Part shown: piece after piece, positions 31,791 through 43,978 of the stretch
How positions within the stretch are numbered: the stretch's first letter is position 1
How the letters are laid out: every line of letters begins with the position of its first letter
Assembly (NCBI RefSeq): GCF_028476545.1
Contig: NW_026732765.1
Location: forward strand, 240,001 to 304,000
Direction of reading: 5' to 3'
Length of the DNA stretch: 64,000 bases
Origin: Physella acuta
Lineage: Eukaryota > Mollusca > Gastropoda > Physidae
The notes under the pieces: generated by a model
What the model was told of the DNA's origin: nothing
Seen by the model: the letters and a program-made list of their open reading frames with translations, nothing else
Database searches by the model: none
Position numbers and translations under genes: made by a program

Positions 31791-32104
31791 CAGAGGCGTA
31801 GCGACCCTTCCCGGCGCCAGGGGACAAACTTTTCGATTTGCATCCCCCCTTCAAGATTTCGATTTGCACACCCCCATCAAACTTTCGATTTGCACACCCC
31901 CATCAAACGTTCGATTTGCACACCCCCTCAAGATTTCGATTTGCACCCCCCCCCCTCAAGATTTCAATTTGCACCCCCCCCCCCCTCAAACTTTCGATTT
32001 GCACCCCCTTCAACCTTTCAATTTATTTTTCCAACCCATTTTGGTGCCCCCTAAGGTCGGCGCTCGGGGACGTATGTCCCCCCCCCCCCCTCGCTACGCT
32101 ACTG
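31791..32104 (-). mobile_element. Short hAT MITE with G-run interior, copy 3
   Basis: Inverted relative to the other copies: it starts CAGAGGCGTAGCGACC and ends CTCGCTACGCTACTG. GCAATGAA (31783-31790) and GCATTGAA (32105-32112) give a 7 of 8 target duplication. Five to six TTCGATTTGCACCCC units form its interior, and the P/L/F-rich open frames come from them. Confidence 0.92.
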
Positions 32105-34790
32105 GCATTGAACAGTGTGTTCCTAATCTGTAAACAACACCGTATTATGATCGCTAAGTCATAATCAATAGCGTGTTTAATGTATTTAGCTTTACCTTAA
32201 CCCCGACAGCGAAAGCGATATAAACAAAGCCTCTTACATCAATGTATTATTCAAACGTCTGTATCTAAGATAAGATAAGATTTCATGCTGATATAGCCAC
32301 CAAAACCTTAACTCTGATCATTGAATTAAATAATAATAGTCTCCTATATCTAGTTTAGCCATCGCACCTAAGCAAGCAGCTAACATCGGCAGCAATTTAT
32401 TTTTAAATACGTATTATTCTAATGGATAACATTAATAAGCGGTCATCCATTTATTGCGTCCACAAAAATTTTGAATTTTACACCCCCAACCCCATGTGGA
32501 CGTCCAAATAAATTGAGTAAATTTCTAAATTGTTTATTCAATAACATATAATGAGTACCCTTGCTATGCTATAAATTAATCATGTAGTATAGGGATTTTA
32601 TATTTTCGTTGACATCTATTACTAAGCCTAAATATTAAAAGTAGAAACCAGATATTATTGAAAAAATAAGTATATTTTAAACGACTTAGTGTAAATTAGT
32701 CCTTATATGATAAGCACTTGGTTTATTTAAATGTTGTTTTGCCATATCAATCAAAAACTGCAAAGTATTAAATGTTTATTTTTGTATTTAATGTGATTTT
32801 TTTCTGCACTCGTAGATGACTTACAATCTTAACAATCAAAACATTTATAAGGCGCGGCCTCCTCGGGTTCATGACCTCTATCTCTGTTTACTTTATTTCT
32901 CGTTTTATAACAAAAAATTACTCATTGCAAAAGGCGTGGTCAGGGTTCATGTAAAGTCTAGAAAATGTCTAGAAAAGTAAATGTTAGACTTTTGTAAGTC
33001 TGGAAAACCACTAGTTTTCGGGCTGGCTTAACTAAACATCTGGAATATGTTAGGAATTAAATTTTAGAAATAAAACTTTTCCACGATGTTCGTTAGTCGG
33101 CAGCGTGTAAACTTACCGTGTGAATGTGCTAAGACTATCTAAAAGTGTACTTTATCGAAAGGGTGATTGCGCATGGACTTTGTGTACCTATCGATTTTAC
33201 AAACAATTTTTCATCAAAGTACTCAGAGGTTGCAGGCAGTCATAAGCTATTTTCATCAAAGAGGGGGGGGGGGGGGGGGCTTAGTGGGGCAATAGAATGA
33301 ACTGTTTGATGTCCTGTCTATTAACGACGATATGGGTTGGGGTAAAATTCGGCTAATTAACGTGACGTCATAATACTGAAACTAAAGGACACTTATCGTT
33401 CCACGTGTTTCTATAACAAACCACTTCTCCCCATCACCCCTCTTTTTTTCGTAGTCGCGCTGACAGTGAGCCCTACACACCTGAAAGGGCGAGCACATTC
33501 TACATGCGCCGTTATTTGAATAAGGCCGATTCTAACAGGAAAAATATGCGCATAGCTCTACAATTACCTTGTTTTTCTTGTCATCTACGTGTTCGCTGTT
33601 TAGGCCTATGTTTTGTCTTAATGGGACAGGGATTAACACGATAAATACTTAAATAGTAGATTCTAGATTCAAATAGGCTGCTAAAATAGATTTAAAAAAA
33701 TATATTATACTTAACTTAGAGCATTTTGCTAGCTATATTATATACTAGATCTATAAACTAGCATAAACCCTCAACCCTTGACGCAACTGCTCGACCACTC
33801 GACCACACGGTACATTTAGTTTTGTCAGAAGAATAAAGCTAAACACAGTAATTGATCCCATAGCGCAGCTATAAAAGAATAGAGTGAGTCCATCGTTCAG
33901 CTATTAATAGTATTTGATTTGAGCCCAATGCGCAGATATTTAAATCATTGTGGGACGTCTTGGAGGGGCTAATCAAGTCAACTAAAGGATCTTAGCTATT
34001 TGTTTTATATTTTTAACAATTTGTTTCATTGGTTTCATAGAAACCTTCGATTTATTTATTCAAATATAATAAATAATTAAATTGATGGTGTTCATGTTTG
34101 AGAATATGATTTTTAAAATGGGATGTGAGATGTATAAACATATTGTTACCACCCAGTATTTGTTTACTATTTTTTCTTAGAAACTATCCACCTTATTTAT
34201 AAAAAGAAAAATTTTAAGATTTTATAACTTATTTATTAAATCCCAGTTATTAAAACTCCCTTTAAATACGAATTGTTTCAGCATCTTTCGTCTTGTAATA
34301 TACTTACTAATGCATGGAGATACTTGTAACAATGGATCCAAGTTGTATGATTCAGGAACCACAACCGATAAAATATTAACTCATGAAAGTTTTTTACAAA
34401 GTTATCTAACATGCTCATTTGATACTTGGATCCGTGGATGACATTTTAATTGACAGAAATAAAAGAAGTCACTTTTCCCCAAACAGTATTGAGTACCTGT
34501 TTTAGCTGCCACTGCTCTGGTAAGATCGAAGTTAAAAATGTTTACCTCTAGTGCAAGCTGGACACAACTAAAATATTACTGTAAACAAAAAAACAACAAC
34601 CTCAGTTTCTTTACTTAAATGAGAACAATGCACGAAGCATCAAATATAATGTAAGCCCTGCTCTATTTAGTTTCAATTTCTGGGCCTAACTCCGGTAGTT
34701 AAGACTAGAGACATTATGGTGTGCCTATTCTCAGACTTATTTACTGAAGTGTTTCCAGGCAGATTTTCTTTAAGAGATTTTTCTTTAACA
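32105..34790. other. Gene-poor stretch
   Basis: No exon, RNA gene or transposon end was identified in these 2.7 kb. A G-run near 33264-33280 and a small inverted motif GCGTCCACA/TGTGGACGTCC near 32457-32510 are the only structured features seen. Confidence 0.5.
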
Positions 34791-35192
34791 GATGCCATCA
34801 TAAGATGATGATGCCGTTACTTGATATTGTCGTAATATGATGTCATCTTTAGCACTAGGATACAATCCACATTTTGATCTATTGCACACTCTGTTTGTCT
34901 ATTTTATAGTTCAAAAGTCACAAATTTTAACTCATTTCGTTGTTTTTTGTTTTTTTTTTTCATTTTTTTCCCATTTTTTTTTTACATATCCTACTCTGCT
35001 GTGTGTTTTTAAACTAGTAGAAAATTGTTCAAATAACACTTAAAACGTCAACAAAATATCAATAATGTATCACCTAGACAACACTAAAACATCTGTAAAA
35101 CATCAATGAAACAACACTAAAACATCAATAAGGCATTATTTTCATATCTTTTAGATTTCACTTATAGAGAATTTATGACATAATGTTTTTTA

Positions 35193-35195
<3 letters not shown>

Positions 35196-35273
<78 letters not shown>

Positions 35274-35274
35274 C
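35196..35274. repeat. (TA)n microsatellite
   Basis: About 75 bases of TA directly abutting the truncated MITE at 35275. Confidence 0.95.
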
Positions 35275-35317
35275 AAATTCCATTTTGTTTGGGGGGGGGG
35301 GGGCAGTACTGGAAAAA
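35275..35317. mobile_element. Truncated hAT MITE shared with the copy B duplication
   Basis: AATTCCATTTTGTTTGGGGG through GGAAAAAACTCTG is the right-hand part of the element complete at 62313-62529. It is followed by ATTACATA, the same insertion site. The left part has been lost next to the (TA)n tract. Confidence 0.75.
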
Positions 35318-36269
35318 ACTCTGATTACATAAAGGATGTACGACATATATTACATCAGAAAGAAAACAATGGATGAGATTTAAACTAAAGCTATTTTTTT
35401 TATATAAACTGTACTTTCACAATTGTATTTGGCATTTAGAAATGTTTTGAAAAATGAAAAACAAACAGCATCAACTAATTATTACCTAAGAAAGCTTAAA
35501 TGTGATGAATCTATTACATAAAGGATGTACGACATCGGTCATATCGGAAAGAAAATTATGGATGAGATTTAAACTAAAGGTATTTTTTGTTATATACTGT
35601 AAATTCACAATTGTATTTGACGTTTAGAAAAACAAAAACGGAAAAATAAATCCAACTAAATTGATCTGACAAAAAATTAAAATGTATGCTAAATTTAATT
35701 ATGTGATTTAATAAAGTAAGCTGTTGGTGAAATAGAGTAGAATAGTAGGGCGTAAATTGATAAATGTTCTGTTTAATCGATGGGTGAGCCAATGTTGATA
35801 GATTTACAATAAGCCGTGTTCTAGTGGCCTGACTAGACACTCCTGGGTTTGGTTCTAGACTTCAGTATGTAGACGTAAGGAAACACCACAACGTTTAGTA
35901 GGTGTTAGAAACCGACAAAGAACAAGTTAGCCGTTAAGGCAATTTTCAATGTGCAGGAACCTATACAATTATTCTTTGTATATGTATGCAAGAAATCATA
36001 TGATATGAAAAATATTGATTTATGTTTAAGCTTTAACGGTGGAGGATTAATGGGTTAATTCCTAACATAGCCTACATTTAAAAAAACAACTAATCATAAC
36101 TTTCATTAAATAAAAAATAGGCCTATATGGAATCAAGTTAACAAAAAAAAAATAAACAACCAAGTTATTACTCAAACACAAACAATACAAAAATGGTCTA
36201 AACCTAACACATTAACCAAACGTGCCATTGGGATAGAATTTAGAAAAATCAGGCTATTCAGACATCGTT

Positions 36270-39245
36270 TTAGTAAAAAGCACTAGAATCTTCAGGTGGT
36301 TTTAATCTGTCAGCCACAAGGCGTGTGAACTTCTTTCGCATATCTTGTTCATTGGAAGTAGCCTGTTAAAGCAAAATGTTAAATCATTATACAAAATTAA
36401 ATTAGAACTTAAGAAAAATCAAAGGTTAAACATAAAGTTAGCTTAGAATGTACTTAAACACACAATTTTGTGCAGCTAGGTTTCACAATACTTACCGCTG
36501 GGGGTTCTTCATGATGTTCATCAGCTTCATTTGTATGGCTTTTGTTAAAAAGTTTCTCTGTTATAGTTCGCCCTGTATTAGGATCTGTTATTTCAAGTAC
36601 TTTCCTTTTCCTTTGCTGTGGGTCAATAGGAGCCGCAGTTTGTTGCAATGGTTGGTTAGGCCATCCATTTTGAAAATACATTATATTTCCAGCAGCATAA
36701 TTTGGTGCAGGGTTGGGCTGATACAATGGAACCCTCTGATAAGAAGGTGCTGCGTACTGAAAAATATTACCGTTTAGTAGCATTTTACAATTGTTCAAAG
36801 TAAAATAAAAATTACAGGTATACCAAAATTAATTCAAAATAATGATGTAATGCCTTAGGGCAATTGGGTGTTTGGACAGAATTTCGTTATCTTTTAATCA
36901 AGAGTTTCGCCCACTTAATGCCAGCGTTGTAGTGAAAAAATGTAAATACATTTGACGCAATAATATTCAAAATATTTGAACTTACCATGTTTGGGACAAT
37001 GATAACATTATTGCCTTGGTAAGGAGGGTTGTACATTACAGGAGAATGTAATTGTGGTGGTCTTGGTAGCCTCCCACCCTGAGGTTGTGCACTTAAATCA
37101 AGCTGAAAAGACAAGGCCTAATTTTATCTTAGAGCTTGTGTGGTAAAAATTTCACTTGTGGGCATTTTAAAAAATTGAAAAATCTAATATTACATTTTAT
37201 AGTACATTATTTGTTATGTGATATCTACCATAACATTTACCTACTATCTCACAAGCAACAACATACCTAATCAAACTTACTAGAGAAGCATCCAATGTAG
37301 GACTAAAAACCAATAACATAAAACAGGTCATTAGAATCAATAACATACAGCTAAAAGGAGAAGACACATGAGTAACGTATTTGGGAAGTAGGATCAGCAA
37401 GGACGGGGGAGCAGGTCGTATCTACAAGGACAGATGTGCCTTCAACTCAAGAAGTACGCCAGATATGAGAGTACACAGCCCTGTCACTCCAGAGTAAGAT
37501 AAGAATCTTCAATACAAATGTTAAGGCAGTATTTGTTTTATCAGAGACCTGGGGGTTACCAAAACAAATACAGACAGGCTACAGTCCTTTACAAACAGAT
37601 GTTTACAACAGATTCTTAAGATAAGATTGGCAGACAGAATACCCAATAAAGACCTGTGGCAAAACATCAAACAACAGCCAATCATAGCAGATTGTTGCTG
37701 TTGTACCTGCTGAGGGGGCTGTTGATATTGTTGACTAGGTTGTGTAACAGTGGTGGGAACACTGCCAATCGAAGTTTGATTTTCTACAGGAACAGCAGCA
37801 CTAGAATCTTCAGGTGGTTTTAAGCTGTCAGCCACATGGCGCATATCTTGTTTATTGGAAGTATTCTGTTAAATAAAAATATGTTAAATTATTATTCAAA
37901 AATAAACTAGAACGTTTAAATTAAGAAAAAGTTGTAAGATTAAACATAAAGTTATAAAACGTCAAAATTTGTTAAAATCTCATTTCATTTGTGTGCACGA
38001 TTGCAACACGTTTTCTATACTCCGTAAACGCAAAAGTAAAAAAAAATTACTTGTTCTTTTTCCTCAGATTTGTCAGGTGATGTTTTAATTTGCTTGGTTG
38101 TATTCTTTCTTGATTCAGATGATAACTCAGAATTTGTTTTTTTAATCTGTGCATCGTTTATCGCACTAATTTGTTTTTTGGGGGCTAAAGTTGAAGATCC
38201 AGTGTCTAACCTTTTTTCGAATACTTGCAGCGTAATTGATATTTCTGAAATATCGCGCTTTATAACATCTGTTGAGTTTAATAAGCGTTGTTCTAATTCC
38301 ACATTTTTCTTTTCTACTTTACTTATTTTACTGGAGTTTTCTTTTATTTTCTGAATAGGATCTTTTAAACTTTTGGTTATTTCTATTGTTGAAAGTTTCA
38401 AGATACTTGCTTTTAAGAGCTCGCTATTTTTTGCAAATTCTTCGCTCATTTTTGTTTCATTTGCCGCAACAGTCGAAGTGAGTTGCATCACTTTGTCTTG
38501 GAGGTTTTGTACCTCACACGACATGTCAGAAATTTTAGAATTAGTTAATTCGCTGTCTTTTCTTTGTTGAACCATCGTATTATTTTGCTGTTCAGATACT
38601 TTCTGAAAATTATTTTGAGCCTCAACTTCTAAATTATCCAGATGTGTTGTCAACTCCTTGTACTTCAGGAACCATTCGTCTGATGTTCGTTGGATATTTT
38701 CTTCAATTTCTTTCCTCTGTTTTGATAGCATCGAATTCATTTCTTTGTCTTTCGTTATCAGTTCAGATGACAAACGGCTGAGCACAGTCTCAACAACATG
38801 GTCAGTATTAATAGAGCTACAGCCTTCTCTTGGTCCTAAAACAAAAACGATAAATATTTCATAAAAACGAACAAAATGATTATTATAAATAAAGATATTT
38901 GGGTCTTAAAAATATTTTTTTTTCAATAATCACTAACTTTGTATTTCTGCTCTAAGCTGGATCAAAAGGTTCAGCACATGTTCCATGGAAGAATTCAGAT
39001 CCTTGTATTTCTCATAATTGATTTCCCCAACTTTGATGACAGCTTTCACATTATCCGTTACCTGATGAAGATCAAACTTAGTGTCTAATATATTTCATTA
39101 TACATTTATTCATGTAACCAACCTTTTAATGTGTAGTACTTTTAAATCTAGCCTATGAGGTAATCCTTTTCTTTATTCAATAGTGTCGTAGGAGTATCCA
39201 GGTTTTCGGTGTAGGGGAAGCGAAAAGAGCAAAAAAGGTGCCGAA

Positions 39246-39325
<80 letters not shown>

Positions 39326-40983
39326 GTGTGTATATATATAGGTCTGTATATAGTGCGTAGTCACTTTTTGGCATTTACGTACATTTCATTTTACAATAGC
39401 ATTATGTCTACTCTAAAAATGTAAATGCATAAAACGCGTAAATGCAGATATTTGTATGGCCTATTCAGCTTCCGAAAATGGTCTTCATTTGGAATTAAAT
39501 TTAACATAACCCATTAAATACTTTCTTATGTAGCAACCGCGGTGAACAAACTGCTTGTGGACAACACCTGGCTGTGGTCAAACAACATGTGAGCTTATCA
39601 CCCTTGGTCGAAAAGCGTCTAAATCGGAAAATCTTAGCAATTTATGATTCTATTTATTTTAGGAAATGAGCCCCCACTTATTACTCTATAAAAATATACA
39701 GGACGTTGAAATAAAAAGTCTGTCTATGTATGCACATAGGCACATGCAAACTCGAACACGCACGCATAAAGAAACGCACATTGCCATAATCCTTATTGGT
39801 GAGCGATCTGTGTGTAGTTTGCTTTGTGCGCACATTTCTCTTTGCACATTTTTCTGTGTGCTCATTTTTCTGTTTGCTATTTTCAGGTGTGTGCTAATTT
39901 CTGTTTGCGCATTTTTCTGTGTGAGCAAATTTCTGTTTGCACTTTTTTTCCGTTGCGAATTTTTTTGCGCTTTTTCCGTTGCGCTTTTTTTCCGTTGCGC
40001 ATCTTTCTGGTCACCAAATGGAATAGCAATTCAATCGTAATCAGGGCTTAGCTGGACAACATGTCTTCGTTCATACTAGAACGGATGTATGTTTTCTGGA
40101 GTTTAAGACGGCTGAAGGATCTTTTTGCTCCGCACATCTCATTGGTAAAGTCAGAAATATACGAAAGAAAGTGGACATGTTTTAATAGGAATCGACGATA
40201 TTTTGTACTTGGGTATCTATCTTCAGACATTTCGACTTCTGGTTTTGTTGTTGTCGAAGTGAATTGCATGCCGCTTGAAAAATTTTTGTCCAGTTTGGCT
40301 ATTTTCTAATTCAATTATTTTTAAGCAAATACATTATACAGTGGACTTTAACTCAAAACCGCTCTTGTCAAGTGGTAATACCCGTAGAGCTTTTTAAACA
40401 TCGCAATGCATCGTAATGCTTTTTTTAAAAATTCAAAACAAATACAGCTGTTGATACGTGTTGTAAACGTAGACACTCCATAAATGGTATCAAGATTTAA
40501 CACTAGTCTAGTGCCATATGCTTAATTGCTGCATGAAAAGAAATCTTGTAAGTGATTTACATCGTTGTGCCGTCCAAAAATAAATTACTGACAATATCAT
40601 TGTTTAAAATTTTGAGTTTAAAAAGTTTCCAAAAAGGTGTTACTTTGCTGAAAATGGCCAGATACGCTACTGGATAGTGTCAACAATAGCCTTGACTTTA
40701 CACCTTATTTAGACATTAATAATTGTATTTCATAGCTAATGTAATCTTCGTATGAAATTAACACTCAAATTCAATCAAAGTAAAACCATAATCTTTACTT
40801 TAGTAGCAGAAGCAAGACATGTATTATTTAATAGAACAAAGGTGTAGAAATGTTTAGACTAGGTTAGATAATACTTGCTTTTGTTTCAAAGTTATCCAGT
40901 ACACTGTGGAAAACTGAATGTTCTGATTTGATAGTTTCAAGTTTATTTTTTAAGTGATTAACTAAGTGGTCTTGATACGCCAT
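36270..40983 (-). CDS. Chimeric protein: long coiled coil joined to eIF4G N-terminal-type segments
   Basis: Seven exons with GT/AG borders and agreeing phases: 40983-40875, 39084-38938, 38835-38051, 37865-37707, 37102-36986, 36756-36496 and 36362-36270 (stop TAA). They total 1671 nt, or 556 residues. The start is ATG in [16 protein letters not shown]. Residues about 40-340 are Lys/Glu/Gln/Ser-rich with heptad-like leucines and isoleucines, a long coiled coil. The C-terminal 200 residues are Pro/Gln-rich and include [18 protein letters not shown], which matches the conserved DPN.G..IT segment of the eIF4G N-terminal region. Exons 4 and 7 are duplicates of one another ([18 protein letters not shown] versus [14 protein letters not shown]). 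There is no MIF4G, MA3 or eIF4E-binding YXXXXL motif. A hAT element lies in intron 1 and a LINE fragment in intron 4. A role in mRNA binding or poly(A)-binding protein contact is only a guess. Confidence 0.75.
37365..37690 (+). mobile_element. LINE reverse transcriptase C-terminal fragment
   Basis: In the plus strand, broken frames read [57 protein letters not shown]. This is the familiar C-terminal region of RT in non-LTR elements (FxYLGS...DGG, SETW, R..DRI.N..LW). It has stops and frameshifts and no endonuclease or tail, so it is a dead 5'-truncated copy in intron 4 of the chimeric gene, opposite in orientation. Confidence 0.8.
39249..39332. repeat. (TA)n microsatellite inside the hAT element
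   Basis: About 80 bases of TA at the same relative place as the TA tract at 19453-19516 in the sister element. Confidence 0.95.
39815..40010. repeat. Degenerate TTTCTGTKTGCGCA-type repeat
   Basis: About nine loose copies of a 20-base T/G-rich unit follow one another within the hAT element. They generate the Phe/Cys-rich plus-strand frames there. Confidence 0.75.
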
Positions 40984-41760
40984 TTTACATCAAATTTACT
41001 GTTAACTGATGCGTTGAATGCTTTTAACTCTACTGAAAATGAAACAATAGCCAAATAATAACGGGAAAATCCGATCAAACAATTTTTTTGCTTATATATG
41101 GCAACATGATAATTATTATTATTATATTATACTAATTAGTTTCTATAACTTTTTTGTAAATAGATTACACTGGTTATTTTTATTGTTATTTAAACTTCTA
41201 ATATGTATTGCAGTAAAAAGAAAATAATGAAAGTAGCCGTTAATAAACCGGGAGTGATCTCCCCTAAACTTTCTCGAATATTCTTATATAAAATAACAGG
41301 GGATGGGAACTCGGGCTATAGACATGATTTTTAATCCATTTTAAATACTTAAAGTTTTAAAAATAGAATAAAATCTCGTAGACAAATTAATTGCACACCA
41401 AGTGAACGCGAAATAAAAAAGCGCATAATAGTGCGCAATATTGTTATTACTTTTAAAATTTACATTAGTTTTTTGAGAAATCGGAAGTAGCGTAAAGTAC
41501 TACTTCCAGTCAACGGAAATGACTCTATTTAATAGAAGGTAGAGAATTAGATTTTTTACTTACATATGAAATTTCATTTATCTATCTGAAATAGTACTCA
41601 AGTTATAGGCTTTTGAAAAATTCAAAGTAGGAAAAGTACCACTTCCGGTTATCGGAAATCGCTCAAAAGTTGATACGGATCTACGATTTTGATTATATAC
41701 TTATATATGAAATTTCATCAACCTAGCTGTAACGGTACTCAAGTTATCGTGTTTACACAC

Positions 41761-41802
<42 letters not shown>

Positions 41803-42910
41803 ACAGACATACGGACAAGATTGCAAAATTATGTTTTTCCGTATCAGTGAGATGCAAAACGTCGAGATTTGCAAAAATCTCGATTTTTTTTTTTTTTTGC
41901 ACGATTACAAGACTTTCTCTATACTTCGTATATACGAGAAAGTAAAAATGAAACTGAAAAGACGTTTCGTGGAAATATTTTTGTTAATGGTTACTACAGC
42001 CAAGGTCAAAGCCGTTTCTATCACTTTAATGAATTCTGCTTTAATTGTAGTTAATTAAAATAATGTTAACCTCCATCACTCTGTGAAACACTGATATTAA
42101 CTTTTTTTTTGAATGAGTTTAATGTAGAAAATGAACAAGAAACTGTTTTAAGTAAGCAAATATTCCCGTACAAGTTGTACATAGAGTAAAAAAGAATAAG
42201 AATCTACAATAGTTAAATTAGCTGGTGCCGGACTATTAATAATTAAAAACACAGTAGGTCTACTTTCTTATGTTAAACATTAAATCGGTTTTATATTTAG
42301 AAAACTAATTTATTTAAATGTCTAGATCAATATTTTAAAGCTTATGTTAAAAAACAAAAAAAAACGTTAAAAACATGAAATTTGACATTCAAACAGAGTA
42401 CACATTTTGAACCTGCAAACGTTGTGAACTTATTTAACTAACAATACTGTAAAATTTATATGTGTGTAATTGCAATGTAGGGGAGGGAGTCATTACCGGG
42501 GGAGGGTGTTTGACCAATGAGGGGGGGGGAGAGAGAGAGAGAGAGGAGGAGTTGAGATGTCCTTAATCCATAAGTCAGACAACCTGTTTCGTATTTTATG
42601 ACAAGATTGATTGAGGCACATTTTTAAAAATGTGCAAAATAAAAATATATACAGCGTGTAGGACTTTTTATGAGCAAAATGGGATTTTATACATGCGTTA
42701 CTGATAGTGTATTTTTAGACGCGTGACCTTGTTTTCTAAAACTGAGTTTATTTAATGTAAAAAAAACCCGGTACTATTTTTCTTGGACCCTTGTTGTTAT
42801 GGTGCTGGTTTGTCCACCATGTGGAGCGTGCTGTATGAAAGAGTTGTCTATACGTCAATCATTCTCCGTAATAATGAGCTAAAACATACCCCGGCGACCA
42901 TTTAGGTATA
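40984..42910. other. 5' flank of the chimeric gene; repeats only
   Basis: No gene was found. From 41690 to 41800 lies a second copy of the dispersed repeat seen at 25655, followed by an (AC)n run, a T-run and TATACTTCGTATATACGAGA, a motif echoed near 38015 and 61575. From 42715 to 42900 lies the second copy of the repeat at 26140. Confidence 0.5.
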
Positions 42911-42914
42911 CTAG

Positions 42915-43310
42915 TAAAAAAAATGAGCGTGATAAAACAGGCTAATTTTTCCACAAAATGGTGAAAAATAAACCAGTGCTATGTATTTCAAAGGGTAAGT
43001 TTCTGTGTTCTTTCATATACTTATTAAAATTATTCTTACATTTTGTTGACATTATATTTGATACGGTGTTATCCATTAAAGAATTTTTCTTTCAGCTTGT
43101 CTGAAATTTTGCAATTTGCTGAAGTCATGGTGATAGATATTCCAATGATTTGGACTTATTTGGCTCAGTTAATAGCCCATGTTCTAATTGATAGTTCAGT
43201 GCCTTGATCTGACCTGATACAAGTACTTCAAACTAGCCTTGAAAAAAGCTGCTGTTTAAAACTTTTAACAGAAATTTTATTACATGCCAAAATTATATCT
43301 CAATATTTGA
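42915..43310 (+). pseudogene. Inverted, decayed copy of eIF4G exons 13 and 14
   Basis: On the plus strand, 42915-43000 matches the end of the eIF4G exon at 47598-47426 (ATTTCAAAGG then a GTAAGT donor). After a short intron ending TTTCTTTCAG, 43097-43305 matches the MA3 exon at 46517-46313 ([22 protein letters not shown]). An in-frame TGA and other changes show it is dead. The retained intron means it arose by DNA-level duplication, not reverse transcription. It lies about 3 kb past the functional exons and in the opposite orientation. Confidence 0.88.
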
Positions 43311-43868
43311 AAGACGATTATCTTCCCTTTGAAAACAGCCGTCCTTGACCATATTTTATAGACGACAGCAAGGACTTAATTTTCTTACCGTTGTCAAAGT
43401 TTCAAAACGTTTAAAAACTTTATTATCTGCCCCTAATAGTTTTCACTAATTCGACCGGCTCCACGATTGTAAACATTCGTCGTGAACCACAGCTCACCAG
43501 ACAGGTTGGGTGATAGCGTCTAAGTCTAGCGAACTAAATAAAAGCTTGTAGTAACGTCAACAGTTGTAGTCCCACAGGGATAGGGCAGCCTACTTATTTC
43601 ACAAAATTGTAATTACTATATTAATAATTAATTAGTCATCAAATTAAGTCTAATTAAATGTCATATTACATTGTCATCGGGTCTTGGCCCTCATGCCGAA
43701 TTTCAGAGAAATTGATCGGTTAGAAATGCCCAAAATTTCGCTCTCCCGTTTCGATCTAGACAGAGGAAGCAAGTTAAATAAACGCTTGTAGTAAAAATAA
43801 ACATTACCGACTAAAGATAAGTTGAACTTTAATTGTGTATAAAATATCACAGGAAATATTAAATACAC

Positions 43869-43956
43869 ACTATACTGTTGGCATGTTTTTAAAAATCCCA
43901 TTTTATCCTTTATAAAGGATAAAAAGGGATTTTTAAAAACATGCCAACAGTATAGT
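43869..43956. repeat. Perfect-looking 43-bp-arm palindrome
   Basis: ACTATACTGTTGGCATGTTT on the left is mirrored by AAACATGCCAACAGTATAGT on the right, with only one or two mismatches along 43 bases and almost no loop. It lies next to the end of the MULE fragment. Confidence 0.9.
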
Positions 43957-43978
43957 CAAAGAAGTAATACTTGTACGG

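Larger units (their letters stand above)
34800..37140. repeat. Segmental duplication, copy A
   Basis: This region aligns by eye, in the same orientation, with 61800-63920. Shared landmarks include GGATACAATCCACATTTTGA, TCCTGGGTTTGGTTCTAGAC, CCGACAAAGAACAAGTTAGC and the exons at 36270-36756. Copy A also has an internal tandem duplication of about 185 bp (35320-35505 and 35506-35690) and a (TA)n tract not present in copy B. Copy A carries the exon at 36986-37102, missing from copy B. Confidence 0.9.
39187..40672 (-). mobile_element. hAT transposon with transposase remnant, 7 of 8 target duplication
   Basis: This is an inverted copy of the family at 18224-19604. The right end matches TTGAGTTTAAAAAGTTTCC and CTGAAAATGGCCAGA of that copy and ends GATACGCTACTG. 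The left end is a diverged CGTAGGAGTATCCAGG. AATAGTGT (39179-39186) and GATAGTGT (40673-40680) flank it. On the minus strand near 40160-40048 the frame [20 protein letters not shown] is the hAT C-terminal dimerisation domain (ERSFSKLKLIKxYLRS in other members), so this family once encoded its own transposase. Only that part remains recognisable. It lies in intron 1 of the chimeric gene. Confidence 0.85.

Noticed and set aside
31767-32164. Proline-rich frames with FxFAPP-type repeats (also 28290-28586, 20747-20944, 59812-60009)
   Set aside because: They are translations of the G-run MITE interior and begin and end at the element borders.
36448-36777. Plus-strand 109-codon frame
   Set aside because: It is antisense to exon 6 of the chimeric gene, which has matching splice sites and a recognisable motif on the minus strand.
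43869-43956. microRNA precursor
   Set aside because: The stem is too perfect and almost loop-free, unlike the bulged 22-nt duplex and loop of a microRNA hairpin, and it lies beside transposon debris.
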